Shown here one piece after another: positions 1 through 9,905 of a stretch of 64,000 bases of DNA. This DNA comes from Siphlonurus alternatus (taxonomy: Eukaryota; Arthropoda; Insecta; Ephemeroptera; Siphlonuridae), in NCBI GenBank assembly GCA_949825025.1, contig OX463781.1:1262066-1326065 (forward strand), given 5' to 3'. Numbering within the stretch: the stretch's first letter is position 1; each line of letters starts with the position of its first letter. The notes beneath the pieces were generated by a model. It was not told the DNA's origin, searched no databases, and saw nothing but the letters and a program-made list of their open reading frames with translations. The position numbers were made by a program, and so were the translations under genes.

Positions 1-345
1 TTACATACTTTGTTTATTATTGTATTGTTAATCACGAAGGATGATACAATTGGATTCGAAGAGCGCGTAATTGTCATGTGTGAGCATTTGTTTAAGTTGA
101 GGGACATCGCATTATTTTGACACCATAAGTAAAGTATATTGAGATCATTCTGCAATTTCTCGAGATCCAACTCATTAAATATTGAACGAAAAATTGTAGA
201 ATCATCCGAATACTTTAACATGAGTGAAGTTAAACATTTAGGCAAGTCCATTAAATAAAGATTAAATAAGTCCGGGCCAATCACAGAACCCTGGACTGTC
301 CCGGACAGTACTGGCTGTGCCACAGATTCAGACCCCTGAAAAACA
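1..345 (-). pseudogene. CR1-like LINE reverse transcriptase fragment, cut by the window edge
   Basis: Read on the minus strand from about 345 to 1, one frame stays open and encodes the middle of a non-LTR reverse transcriptase. It shows SGTVQGSVIGP (RT block 4), then KYSDDST, the Y-x-D-D catalytic block with Ser at the variable site, then LWCQNNAMSLNLNKC. The same blocks in the same order occur in the intact LINE ORF at 60367-63783 (SGVIQGSVLGP, QYADDST, VWCDNNGMSLNEDKC), so this is a diverged relative. It has no visible start codon, breaks off upstream at the TC repeat, and runs off the window at the other end. It is probably a 5'-truncated copy; whether it is broken further out cannot be seen. 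Confidence 0.8.
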
Positions 346-352
346 ACTTTTT

Positions 353-354
<2 letters not shown>

Positions 355-412
<58 letters not shown>
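355..412. repeat. (TC)n microsatellite
   Basis: About 29 uninterrupted TC units lie between the LINE fragment and a T-rich tract that is the A-tail of the next SINE read on the minus strand. Confidence 0.97.
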
Positions 413-415
<3 letters not shown>

Positions 416-420
416 TTTCT

Positions 421-768
421 TTTTTTTTTTATAAAGGATATACCTCTAACACCTCTAAGAGCTTACAGCTCGTGGCGGGGTAATGGGTAGGGATAAGGTA
501 GGGAAAGGATGATGGCCACGACCTGTTACACGTCCCAATATTAGCTGAGGTGAGACTGAAGGAACCGTGGAAAACCTCAGTCAGAACGGACACCTCTACG
601 TTTTATTAATGTATACTAAAGTGTTTTGTCCAAAGCCTGGGGAACCAGCACACACAAGTGCATCACTGCACTGGGTGGAAAGAGAGATGAATTTACCCCA
701 GGGAGGGACCAACGTAATTTTTACTTGAAACAGTCAAAGCATGCGCCACGCTCGATCTCTGATTACAT
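421..768 (-). mobile_element. 5S-headed SINE, subfamily A, degraded head
   Basis: On the minus strand this carries the subfamily A body. On the plus strand the landmarks are a T tract (the SINE A-tail), CTAAGAGCTTACAGCTCG, the core GAACCGTGGAAAACCTCAGT and TGCATCACTGCACTGGGTGG. The 5S rRNA-like head should follow at about 730-768, but only CCACGCTCGA is recognisable there, so the pol III promoter is decayed. Compare the better-preserved copies at 11521-11903 and 25148-25520. Confidence 0.85.
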
Positions 769-856
769 TTTAAACTTATGGATGATTTGATCCATAAGTT
801 GCGTGCCTTAAACAGAGCAAGGGGAACGTTCGTGCTGTTCAGTGGTGCAATGTAAA

Positions 857-1136
857 GGCGGATTCACATGGTGATATTTATTATGAACCCTCGTCAGAAA
901 ACCTTCTTTAATATTATGAAGATTTTTATCATGCGACGCGAAGCAAATAATGCGCACTTGCTGTAACATCCATTGGCGGCCATATTTGGCAATTAAAAAA
1001 AGGGCATCGTAGTTATATAACGCGATATTCGCCGCCGCAACCTGGCGAATTCGCTTGCCACACATTATATTAGGAATTCACAGCTTTTGCGTCAAAGTCG
1101 CGTCGCATCGCCGCGTTGTCGCCATGTGAATCCGCC
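857..1136. mobile_element. Foldback MITE, family GGCGGATTCACATGG
   Basis: Terminal inverted repeats: the left end starts GGCGGATTCACATGG and the right end is CCATGTGAATCCGCC followed by TTAA (left flank TAAA). The interior has a second pairing region with GCGCACTTGCTGTAACATCC and GGCGGCCATATTTGGC. Related copies lie at 19847-20050 and 42355-42772. It has no coding capacity. The TTAA flank suggests piggyBac-type mobilisation, which is inference. Confidence 0.85.
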
Positions 1137-1140
1137 TTAA

Positions 1141-1951
1141 GAAATTATAATTGATCATCTTTTTGTCGATGCTAAAATTGTCAATATTTGATGCTACATT
1201 ATATTATTCTCACGTATATTTTTAGAATAAAATTACATGCTATAAAATTATTATGAATAAATGAATGAAAAAAAAAATGTTACTTGACTGCACGGTAATA
1301 AAGTAGAAGTGTCATAAAACTTAACAACTTGGCTGTCAGAATGAAGTCTCAATAATCGATGTAAAAAACTCACTTACGACTGGTCTGTAATTTAAGATAA
1401 CTTGGCATTTCGTCTTCACCAGGAGCCAATGTAAAAACTGACTTGTGATAAAAACAACGTTGCAAGTGGAGCAATTTTCTCGACTAGTTGCCACCCGCGC
1501 GCCCCAAGGTCGACTTTTTACCTGCGAGCGTTCGTTATATAATTGCTTGATTCCGTCTTTATAATATTTTGATAATAAAATTTAAGAAGCTCTTCTATTT
1601 TTAGAAATATTTTACGATGGACTATGAGTTTTATGAGTTTTCCAAACTCTTGGGGTTTAATTATTGTAATAATCTATGTAAAGTGTCATTAATATGTTTT
1701 TTTGGAATAAACACATTAAAAAAAATATAATTTGCTCTTTTTCAATCTTCTTTTCTCTATTAAGCTCTCGTCTAATTTTCTCTTAATGGGGAGTTCTCTT
1801 ACAACTCAAATTTTAATTTAACTACTATATTATGATAGGGTACATATTAACAATAAGTTTGACTTAAGTTTCAACTTTTTTAACTCAAATTTGGGGACTC
1901 TGAAGGGATTATTAGAATAGGGGCAAAGTATGCAACCCGCGCGCAAACCTG
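1141..1951. other. AT-rich stretch, nothing recognised
   Basis: No convincing ORF, RNA gene or repeat arm is seen. A poorly conserved C/T-rich patch near 1735-1800 resembles the start of the repeat described at 40425-40660 but is too weak to call. Confidence 0.5.
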
Positions 1952-2187
1952 AAAACTGTGACGTAGAAACTCCCTAGTTAACACACAACAACTGCCTGAT
2001 ATCATAGTTTGAGCCTCAAGGAGTCATTGGCTATAAATTTTAGTAACACGATCGAAATCGGCGGGTTTTTCTACCCTAGTATCAATAGTTTTGTCTCTAG
2101 TATCAGTTTACTTTAAGAGTGATAATCTAAAATATAAATTTATTGCAGGAAAATTTCGCCTGCTAGGCAGTTTCTACGTCACGTTTT
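1952..2187. mobile_element. Foldback MITE with AAAACNGTGACGTAGAAACT ends
   Basis: The left end (1952-1978) and right end (2162-2187) are inverted copies built on GTGACGTAGAAACT-CCTAG with one or two mismatches. The loop is non-coding. I found no second copy in the window and no clear target duplication. Confidence 0.65.
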
Positions 2188-2319
2188 GGTGCTAAATTCA
2201 AAAGAAGGAAGATTTTTAAAAAATTCCCATGTCTCCAATTTTGAAAATTGAAACTTTTTTGTTTTGGGAAATTTAGTTTCAAGACATAGAGCATCCGAAA
2301 AAAAATTAAAATAAATGTA

Positions 2320-2515
2320 GGAGAATTCCCCATTATACCATTTTAGAGAAAAAAGGACGACATTACATATTTTTTCTTCGTTTTGAGCCATAAAATGTTA
2401 AAAATATTGTCTTCATTTCATCCTCACTTTGAGCGAAGAGGAAATAAGATGTATTTTAGAGGTAAAAAGATTAGGTTTAGACGTGTAAAGGATGAATTGA
2501 AGACGTAATTTTTCA
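2320..2515 (+). repeat. Dispersed repeat D1 (copy 1 of 4)
   Basis: Shares a block of about 150 bp with 7155-7376, 37790-37950 and, inverted, 40425-40660. Landmarks are AAAATGTTAAAAATATTGTC, TTCATCCTCACTTTGAGCGA, GAGGTAAAAAGATTAGGTTT and CGTGTAAAGGATGA. It is non-coding and its class is unknown. Confidence 0.8.
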
Positions 2516-2879
2516 ACTAGGGCTAATTGCATATGTACACGAATGAAGCTGCAACTGCCAAGTCTTGTTTAATTTGTCAATTTACTTGGCTATGACTACG
2601 TGCATGTACATGATGTTGTTTCAAAGTATTCGTTGACCGTCTCTTAAGAACAACGTTGTTTGTCATCCGCAATACACCAACGTATGATAGAATCTTTTTC
2701 ATTGTCATGAAGTGAAAATGGCGTGCTCATCGTAAAAAAAAATGCAAATTAGTTGGCATCTCAAGTGAAGTTAGAAATAAAATACAATAATATATTTCAA
2801 CAGGAGTTAAATTTAAAGTAAATAAAAATATGTTATTTAATTAAGCGTGGTGCTTACCTTAAAGCAATGAAGATTTGAA
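2516..2879. other. Unique AT-rich sequence
   Basis: Nothing recognised on either strand. Confidence 0.5.
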
Positions 2880-3021
2880 ACCCGATTGCATAAAGCATAT
2901 AGATGAGGTCTAACTCTAAAAGCCAGGACTAACTTTGATGAATTCGATTGTTGAAACAAATTAACCCCACTTAATTATATATAGTCCTGACTTAGAGTTA
3001 GACCTAATCTATGCAATCGGG
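2880..3021. mobile_element. Foldback MITE with ACCCGATTGCATA ends
   Basis: Left arm ACCCGATTGCATA...GAGGTCTAACTCTAA pairs with right arm TTAGAGTTAGACCTAATCTA then TGCAATCGGGT. Arms are about 35 bp with a small asymmetric insertion in the left one. No other copy is in the window. Confidence 0.75.
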
Positions 3022-3460
3022 TGTGAGTCTTTACATATTATATTACAATAAGGCACAAGTTTCCAAGTTTTTAATAATTTATTATTGACAATGAAGTTAT
3101 AAAATAAAATAAAGTGGATGGACAGTGTGGCGCAAAGCGTTTGACCGGGTCTCGTCAGATCTCCGAAGTCAAGCAACGCCGAGCGTGGTTAGTAGTTGAA
3201 TGGGTGACCATTTTCAACCAAAAAACACATTTTCCATGACCCAGGGGTAAATAGTTGCGCTTTTCCACTATGTGATTCCCCTATGGCTTTGGACCATTGT
3301 ACTTCTGGTTCATTGACAAAAGCTGTAGTGTCCATCCTGGCTGAGGTTTCCACGTTTCCCTCAGTTGCAGGCAAATGCCGGGAAGGATTGCAAAGCCGTG
3401 GCCGCTCCCGTTCTGGGAGAGCCCGCAAAGCGCACAAGTTAGGGTTTCGGAAAGTTTGGG

Positions 3461-4293
3461 CATAAGGTGTATATTCAAATTCAAATTTTATTCGTCTTCC
3501 AAAGACATGTCAACAAAAATACATTTGAAATTCATTTAAAATAATCGTCCATTTTATATATGTTCATAGCCAGTAAATGCAGTTTAATCTTCTTTTTGAA
3601 GTGCACAATATCACTTTCACTTTTTAAATGGCTAGGGAGATTATTATACAATTTTTGGAAACAATAATGCGGTCCATTTTCATACGCCGATGTTCTATGA
3701 ATAGCAGGGGAAAACAAATCTTTATATCTAGTATTATAGGAGTGATTTATATTATTATGGCCAAAATACTGAGGATATTTTTTTACAAAAATTAATGCAT
3801 GATAAATATATAGCGCCGGTAACGGCAAAATGTTAAGATCAACAAACAAACTTTTACAACTAGTTTGTGGTGACACATTTGCTAATATTCTAATTGCTCT
3901 TTTTTGCAATTTGAAGACTCTGAGCATCAAATATTGAGCTGCATTGCCCCAAATTTCTATTCCATAAGTAAGTACAGAATGGAAATAAGAAAAATAAACA
4001 ATTTTCAGTGTTGCTGCATCAACTGAATTTTTTAAACATCTTAATACAAATAATGATGTTGAAAGTTTTTTACAGAGATAATCAATATGATGGTTCCATT
4101 TCAAATTTTTGTCCATGTATATGCCCAATAATTTGGCATTATCTGTAAAAGGAATAGTATCACCATCACAATGCACTGAGTTATCTATATTATCATCGAC
4201 TCTGTTAGTTAACTGGAACTTTATAATATTAGTTTTTGAAGTATTAAGTTGTAATTTATTTAACTGAAAATAAGAATTTACTTCAATAATGAG
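3461..4293 (-). mobile_element. 5'-truncated LINE inserted inside the SINE
   Basis: A minus-strand non-LTR element of 833 bp. It is flanked by GTTTGGG on both sides (3454-3460 and 4294-4300), a likely target-site duplication. Its 3' end on the minus strand is the AATTTG-type tail next to 3461, with an AATAAA just upstream. It carries only the C-terminal part of the polyprotein. Confidence 0.8.
3532..4293 (-). pseudogene. LINE RT C-terminal region, Jockey/BS-like, truncated
   Basis: The frame is open for about 250 codons to a stop at 3532. It encodes the RT thumb and C-terminal region: KLLGIYMDKNLKWNHHI, SYFHSVLTYGIEIWGNA, KLQKRAIRILANVS, and near the end KLYNNLP (compare AWNKLP in the LINE at 60 kb). 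These are standard features of the region after the catalytic YxDD block in Jockey/I/CR1-type elements. The catalytic RT and endonuclease domains are missing, so the copy is dead on arrival. The frame reads through into SINE sequence at its 5' end; those first residues are not LINE. Clade assignment is tentative. It differs clearly from the CR1-like element at 60 kb. Confidence 0.8.
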
Positions 4294-4352
4294 GTTTGGG
4301 TTCGGGGGTTTCAAAGTAGTAAGTAGAAATACCCAATAGGGTTTGATAAAAA

Positions 4353-5118
4353 ATAAAATACATGTTTCAACGATAGTTCAGAGTAAAAAAAAAGTAATCG
4401 ACGTTCGTAGATTAAAGGGACAGTGTCATGTGCTTCCATATTATATGACCATCAGGTGTTTATTACAGGTATACGTCACTGCTAACGATGGATCTCGTGA
4501 CGATACTCCAGTTCCGTGACCGATCGTGCTTGTCATTTCGCAACAATAAAACTACAGCGATCAGATCACCCCGTCATCAATAAAAATATTAGTTCATTAC
4601 TTGCACATTTTGAAAATCATGATAATTGTTGCTTTGTTTCGAGGGTCGACGAACCAAAAAGTCCGGCAGCAAACTTACTGAGGTCGTATTTTACCTGCAG
4701 GGAGTTTTATGACTTGAGCGTGTCGCGCGTGTAAATTATGCAACATAAAACGTAATTTGCATAAATTATTATTATTATATGATATAATGAGATTATTAAG
4801 TTAGTTTTAATGTTGCAAAGAATTAAATAAATCACACACTAAATTTTAAAAAAATTCGAGACAAAGATTATAAAAATATTTTGTTACGGAAAATTTTTAA
4901 CAATATATTTATTTTTAACATTCCATAATTATTGCTTGTAGTAATTTTATTTTTATAATTCTTTTACTCTTTCACCCATGCAAAGAGTAGTTGTTTTCTC
5001 AAATACCAAATATGTTAATTTTATAACAAATTCATCTACAATGTCCGTTTTAAAAGAATGCAATCATTAACAGTTCAAAGTGATGGGATCGACCCTTGTT
5101 ACACTAAGTAATTGCTAC
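4353..5118. other. AT-rich stretch, no gene
   Basis: No ORF with recognisable content. A TTAAAGGGACA at about 4414 resembles one end of the TTAA element at 41577-41944 but no partner end was found nearby. Confidence 0.5.
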
Positions 5119-5509
5119 TTAAGGGTAAGATAACACGAAACAGCTGATTTTGTAGTCTCATTTGATTAACATGTAAACCTTAGCAACCTCATAATAACTC
5201 TGATTTTTTTTTAGAGACAGTTCTTAGCATCAAAAAGTTGCAGAAAAAAATTCAAAACAATCGGACGAGCCGATTTTTTTAAATTAATTTTTTATTTTGG
5301 CTCTCCACGGGAAAACCCTATATAATACTAAAAACTTAAAATCTTAATTAAAAAAAATCAGCTCGTCCGATTGTTTTGATTTTTTTTGCAACTTTTTGGT
5401 GCTGTATAATTATATATAAAAAAATCAGAATTATTATGAGGTTGCTAAGTTTTACATGTTAATCAAATGGGACTACAAAATCAGCTGTTCCGTGTTATCT
5501 TACCCTTAA
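5119..5509. mobile_element. TTAA-flanked foldback element, about 0.38 kb
   Basis: TTAA at 5119-5122 and 5506-5509. Between them are inverted arms beginning GGGTAAGATAACACG and extending roughly 150 bp, through CAGCTGATTTTGTAGTC, GCAACCTCATAATAA and AATCGGACGAGC. It is non-coding. TTAA duplication plus a GGG-start end suggests a piggyBac-mobilised MITE (inference). Confidence 0.85.
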
Positions 5510-5600
5510 ACTTCAACAAATGTAAGACTGCATGGCTTCGGAAGTAGCCGGAAGTTTAAAGTTTCTGGATTTTCGAATTCATTTTTTAATCTGAAACATT

Positions 5601-6400
<800 letters not shown>

Positions 6401-6483
6401 AGCGATCTATATTCGGGATTTCAACCTCAATGCAGAGTTCTATAGTTATCATGTTCGACATGTTCATACAGTCAAATTTACAT

Positions 6484-6722
6484 GACACACCTCCGGAAGT
6501 AGCCGGAAGTGGTAGATTTCGGGTCTTTCTATTCATATTTCAGGGTTACAGTTTCACACATAGGTGAGTACTTGTACTTCAAACTAATCCGTTAAGTTTC
6601 AAAATTGAATTACAAACAGAGAAGAGCTGCAAACTTCACAATTCCGGCTACTTCCGGAAGGAATATTATAAATTAATTGAACTGTAGAAAACTTCCACTT
6701 CCGGCTACTTCCGGTGTTAACC
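6484..6722. repeat. Foldback with paired GGAAGTAGCCGGAAG motifs
   Basis: CCGGAAGTAGCCGGAAGTGG near 6493 is inverted near 6690-6710 (CCACTTCCGGCTACTTCCGG), with a third inverted copy near 6643. A fourth, direct copy lies just outside at about 5538, on the other side of the LINE insertion. The doubled GGAAGT resembles ETS-factor sites, but a repeat origin explains it more simply. Confidence 0.65.
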
Positions 6723-7154
6723 TCACGTTTGTTGAACTATATCGGCGGCACGCTTGGTGCTCAGGATACGACTGAGTGATAATTTAAACGAATATAAAGC
6801 TCGTGGTGAAACCTCAACCAAGCATGGAAAATATTATTTATATCATCAAGGTCGCATATTCAATTCTCCTTTTACTATTTAACCTCAGTAAATATCAGCT
6901 ACTTACATCATTAAGACAAATTAACAGAAATTAAGAACCGATAAAGGTCGATTCACAGATCGATGCATTTACATAGGCCAGTGATTTACATTCATGATTT
7001 TTTTAGAGAGTGTCCAGAGCAAGATTTTGGCGCACTTGCTGTCATATCTTATAGTAGCCATCTTGGAGTTTTGCCGTCCAAAAAAATATTAAAGGAAAAA
7101 AAATCCTCCTAGTATTTTAGTGTGCCTGAGTTGAAATAAATTTCAACTTTTATT
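6723..7154. other. Mostly unrecognised, with a MITE remnant at about 6951-7075
   Basis: 6951-7075 contains GTCGATTCACAGATCG and GCGCACTTGCTGTCATATC, faint but recognisable matches to the GGCGGATTCACATGG MITE family. The rest is AT-rich and unremarkable. Confidence 0.45.
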
Positions 7155-7376
7155 CGTTATTGCTATTTTACATAAAATGCTCTCTTCTTGACTATTTTCC
7201 TCTCCTATTTTGCACCCTTAGAAAATTATTGTATTTTTTTCCTCTTCTTGAACATAAAATGTTAAAAATATTGTCTTCACTTCATCCTCACCTTGAGCGA
7301 AGAGGAATTAAGATGTGTTTTAGAGGTAAAAAGATTAGATTTAGACGTGTAAAGGATGAGTTGATAAATAAATAAG
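7155..7376 (+). repeat. Dispersed repeat D1 (copy 2)
   Basis: Contains AAAATGTTAAAAATATTGTC, TCATCCTCACCTTGAGCGAA and CGTGTAAAGGATGAGTTG, as at 2320-2515. It extends further 5' than copy 1 into a C/T-rich stretch that is also present, inverted, at 40560-40660. Confidence 0.8.
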
Positions 7377-7520
7377 AACCGATACGACCAGGTGAATGCG
7401 CGCGCACACAGCTTCGTTTCGTATCGCATGCGATCTTACGTTTTTCATTTAGAACCGGTTCTAAATTTTACCATAAGAAGTCATACGATGCGATAAGAAC
7501 GCAGTGTGCGATCACCCTCA
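7377..7520. repeat. Repeat D2 (copy 1), partly palindromic
   Basis: Shares GCGCACACAGCTTCGTTTCG and TTAGAACCGGTTCTAAAT with 29540-29780. Its ends (GATACGA / TACGATGCG, GTGTGCGATCAC) pair loosely. Probably a MITE. Confidence 0.6.
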
Positions 7521-7994
7521 AAGAGGACAATGGCGGTTTATCAAAGACAATATAATTATCGTACCTGGAGCCTGATGTTACAGAAAGACGGATCTGATTT
7601 TATGTAATAACATCAAATAATAAACGTGTGTAATAAAATGTTAAACATATCTCCTTTATCTCGCATGCTCTGAAGGCGATTTTTTTTTTATTGTTTATTA
7701 ATAATATTATAGAATGTTTATAATCATGCCAAGTTTTATTGCTCCCCTTTCCAGATTTTTATTTCAATTATAAACTACTTACAGAGTCCTCAAGGTTTTC
7801 TAATGCACGCCTGGCTAAGAATAGAAAAAGGCTTGTAAGAGAATTAAAGTGCATATCGTCGCCTCAGAATAGAATCACATTTGCATCAAAACCTCGTGCT
7901 GGTGCTTAGTGCAATTCAATTCTGAGACGACGATATCCAGTTTTCCAACTTACCAAGAGACAATTTTTTTAAAATAATTATTATTTTAAATATT
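7521..7994. other. No feature recognised
   Basis: Non-coding. GCATATCGTCGCCTCAGAAT at about 7850 and ATTCTGAGACGACGATATC at about 7920 are short imperfect inverted copies, perhaps another small foldback. Confidence 0.4.
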
Positions 7995-8114
7995 AGGCCT
8001 GTTCGTAAACCCTGCTCGGTGTACACTTTCTACACCCAATCGACCGTATATCCTATGTACATAAGGTCGATTGGGTGCAGAAAGTGTACACCGAGCAGGG
8101 TTTACGAACAGGTC
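7995..8114. mobile_element. Near-perfect palindrome (short MITE)
   Basis: Two arms of about 51 bp, starting AGGCCTGTTCGTAAACCC and ending GGGTTTACGAACAGGTCT, differ at about two positions and are separated by about 17 bp. The arms include CTCGGTGTACACTTTCT. It would fold into a single long hairpin. Confidence 0.85.
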
Positions 8115-8140
8115 TATGTATTGTAACACATGTACTAAAA

Positions 8141-8402
8141 GGGGGGTATTTATAAAACACATTAGCCCCAATTTTGCCTCGATTTTTAACCCGGGTTAAA
8201 TCAAGTACCAAAACGTGGTGTTAAGCCAGGGGCTAAACATGGTACTATAAATGTGGGCTAAATCGGGGCTAACGTATCTGTTTAACATTGCTTAGCACCG
8301 TTTTACCCCACATTTTTAGCACTAGTTTATTACCATGTCTAGCATTTAATTTAACTCGGGATAAAAATCAAGGCAAAAGTGAAGCTAAAGTGAATGCCCC
8401 CC
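8141..8402. mobile_element. Foldback MITE, GGGGG(C/T)ATTCA family
   Basis: The ends are GGGGGGTATTTATAAAACAC and, inverted on the right, GGGGGGCATTCACTTTAGC. The interior has repeated TTTAGCCC, GGGGCTAA and GATTTTTAACCC elements. The copy at 36298-36475 is better preserved and almost a perfect palindrome. Confidence 0.8.
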
Positions 8403-8774
8403 ATATATGTTATAATTATATAGAATAACATGTTATTATCATATTAAACCGCGCGGACTCCACCAACTTTACCCCTGTTCCATGTTTGGGGGCGGTCACG
8501 CATCTTATGGAGAAAACGTGTACTAGAATTATATTGGAATGGCTATCTAGTTTGTAAAAGTCGTCTCACCTCCCCAAAATTACAAATCTATAATATATCT
8601 TTAAATAAATGGTAATTGAATATATATCTTTGTCTATTGGAGATGCAGCGCCAACAAATGAGGCGGGGGCGTTAGAGGCACAAACATAGAGACACGAATT
8701 GGAAGGAACATTTTTTGTTTTTTTCTTCAACTGAACCCTGTTGTAGGTACTGGCCACAATTAGTGACTGAATTT
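8403..8774. other. Spacer with a weak repeat relative (8600-8700)
   Basis: 8620-8690 (TTTGTCTATTGGAGATGCAG, GAGGCGGGGGCGTTAGAGGC) resembles the inverse of 40780-40830 in repeat D4. No gene. Confidence 0.4.
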
Positions 8775-9066
8775 AACCTCCCGGCTCTTCGTGGACCCGA
8801 ATTTTTGTGGGTCCTTCCAAACCGGGGCGGCCATGACCTAAGCAATCCATCCCAGCATTCGCCTGGTTGTAACTGAGGAAACCATGAAAACCTCAGTCAG
8901 GATGGTCGGCAATTGATGGAGGATGTCATCAATTACCTCACGGATGCACGAGTGGGTGTGGCAACTGCCATTTGTGAAAAGTTTGGCGGTGCCTGGGATC
9001 GAACTCACGACCATCCGATTACGAATCAGAGGCACACATTACCACTGCGTCAAGTGCATCGGAATG
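8775..9066 (-). mobile_element. tRNA-headed SINE
   Basis: On the minus strand the element starts with a tRNA-like head (9060-8989), followed by CCGACCATCCTGACTGAGGT, a core shared with the 5S-headed SINEs (there GTCCGTCCTGACTGAGGTTT), then GCGAATGCTGGGATGGATTG and a distinct tail with a short hairpin (GGACCCACAAA...TTCGGGTCCAC). The core is the shared module; head and tail are different. Length is about 290 bp. Confidence 0.85.
8989..9060 (-). other. tRNA-like promoter head of the SINE
   Basis: The minus strand reads TTGACGCAGTGGTAATGTG (box A-like), an anticodon stem TCTGA/TCGGA with loop TTCGTAA (anticodon CGT, Thr-like), then GTGAGTTCGATCCCAGGC (box B-like). The D- and T-stems are imperfect, so this is a SINE pol III promoter and not a functional tRNA gene. 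Confidence 0.75.
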
Positions 9067-9784
9067 AACAATTTGTATATCAAACTATCGGACAGCGTCG
9101 AATCTTTCGGAGTTAAGAGAATGTTTATTTTTTTAATTCTAGTATAACCGTTCACTATTATAATATCTATATTAATTGAGGTAGAAATATATAATTTAGA
9201 AATTAGATATAACTTTTACCCTCAAAAATGAATCTTTTTAAAATCATGTAATCAATTTTTTTTATTAGATTAACATTTGCTGACGTGAGTAAAAATATTG
9301 TACTCGTGACATCACCATGATAATAAAAGCCGTGTAAAAGCGGGCTTATTTAAATATTACGTGTCTGATAAAGACGTAAGAATGTTGGATTAGTTACGGC
9401 TTGTTGTCATGACTTTATTAGTGCATGCATACACTCGCTCAAGGCCGACTGCATGTTTACTTTTACCATGGCTGGACGAGAGAAGTTGTCGTAAAATAAC
9501 GACGATTTAGAAAATTCATTTTTTTATTATTATTTTTTTTTTCTTTACAAAATTAAACTTGCTTAAATTTGTTCTCTATCATGACTATAATGTTCTTATT
9601 CTTATGTGACATATTCCACGACTTGTCAACATGGGGGGAAGATGTCATCATTGTCAAACATCATCGAACTTACTTGGCATTTGGATGGTCTTGGATTTTT
9701 ACAACATATCTCTACAAATTTTTCATTTTTTTTTTTTGAAAGAACTTACATCAGCTATATATACAGTAAATAATTGAATGATGG
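9067..9784. other. AT-rich spacer
   Basis: No gene or repeat recognised; several homopolymer T runs. Confidence 0.5.
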
Positions 9785-9905
9785 GTTTCCAAGGTTCCCT
9801 CAGTCACTGGTAATTCTGCAGAGCCACAAGCGTGAGCTGTGTTTGAACCAGACCGTTTTCATGGTTCCCTCAGTCGCAGCCAGGTAAATGCTGTGAGTAA
9901 CTTTG
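9785..9905 (+). mobile_element. SINE core fragments
   Basis: Two copies of the SINE core sit close together: TTTCCAAGGTTCCCTCAGTC at about 9786 and TTTTCATGGTTCCCTCAGTC at about 9857, the second followed by GGTAAATGCTG. Heads and tails are not recognisable. Confidence 0.55.

Larger units (their letters stand above)
3124..4352 (+). mobile_element. 5S-headed SINE, subfamily B, split by a LINE insertion
   Basis: The SINE occupies 3124-3460 and resumes at 4301-4352. The head matches the 5S rRNA internal promoter region: CTCGTCAGATCTCCGAAGTC, AAGCAACGCCGAGCGTGGTT (box A to intermediate element) and ATGGGTGACC (box C). A central core reads GGCTGAGGTTTCCACG. The tail differs from subfamily A: CCGGGAAGGATTGCAAAGCC, TTAGGGTTTCGG, then after the insertion CGGGGGTTTCAAAGTAGTAA and CCCAATAGGG. 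The uninterrupted copy at 21987-22374 shows the two halves joined. Confidence 0.85.

Noticed and set aside
8989..9060. A tRNA-Thr (CGT) gene
   Set aside because: Box A and box B are present but the D- and T-stems do not close properly and the unit continues into a SINE body.
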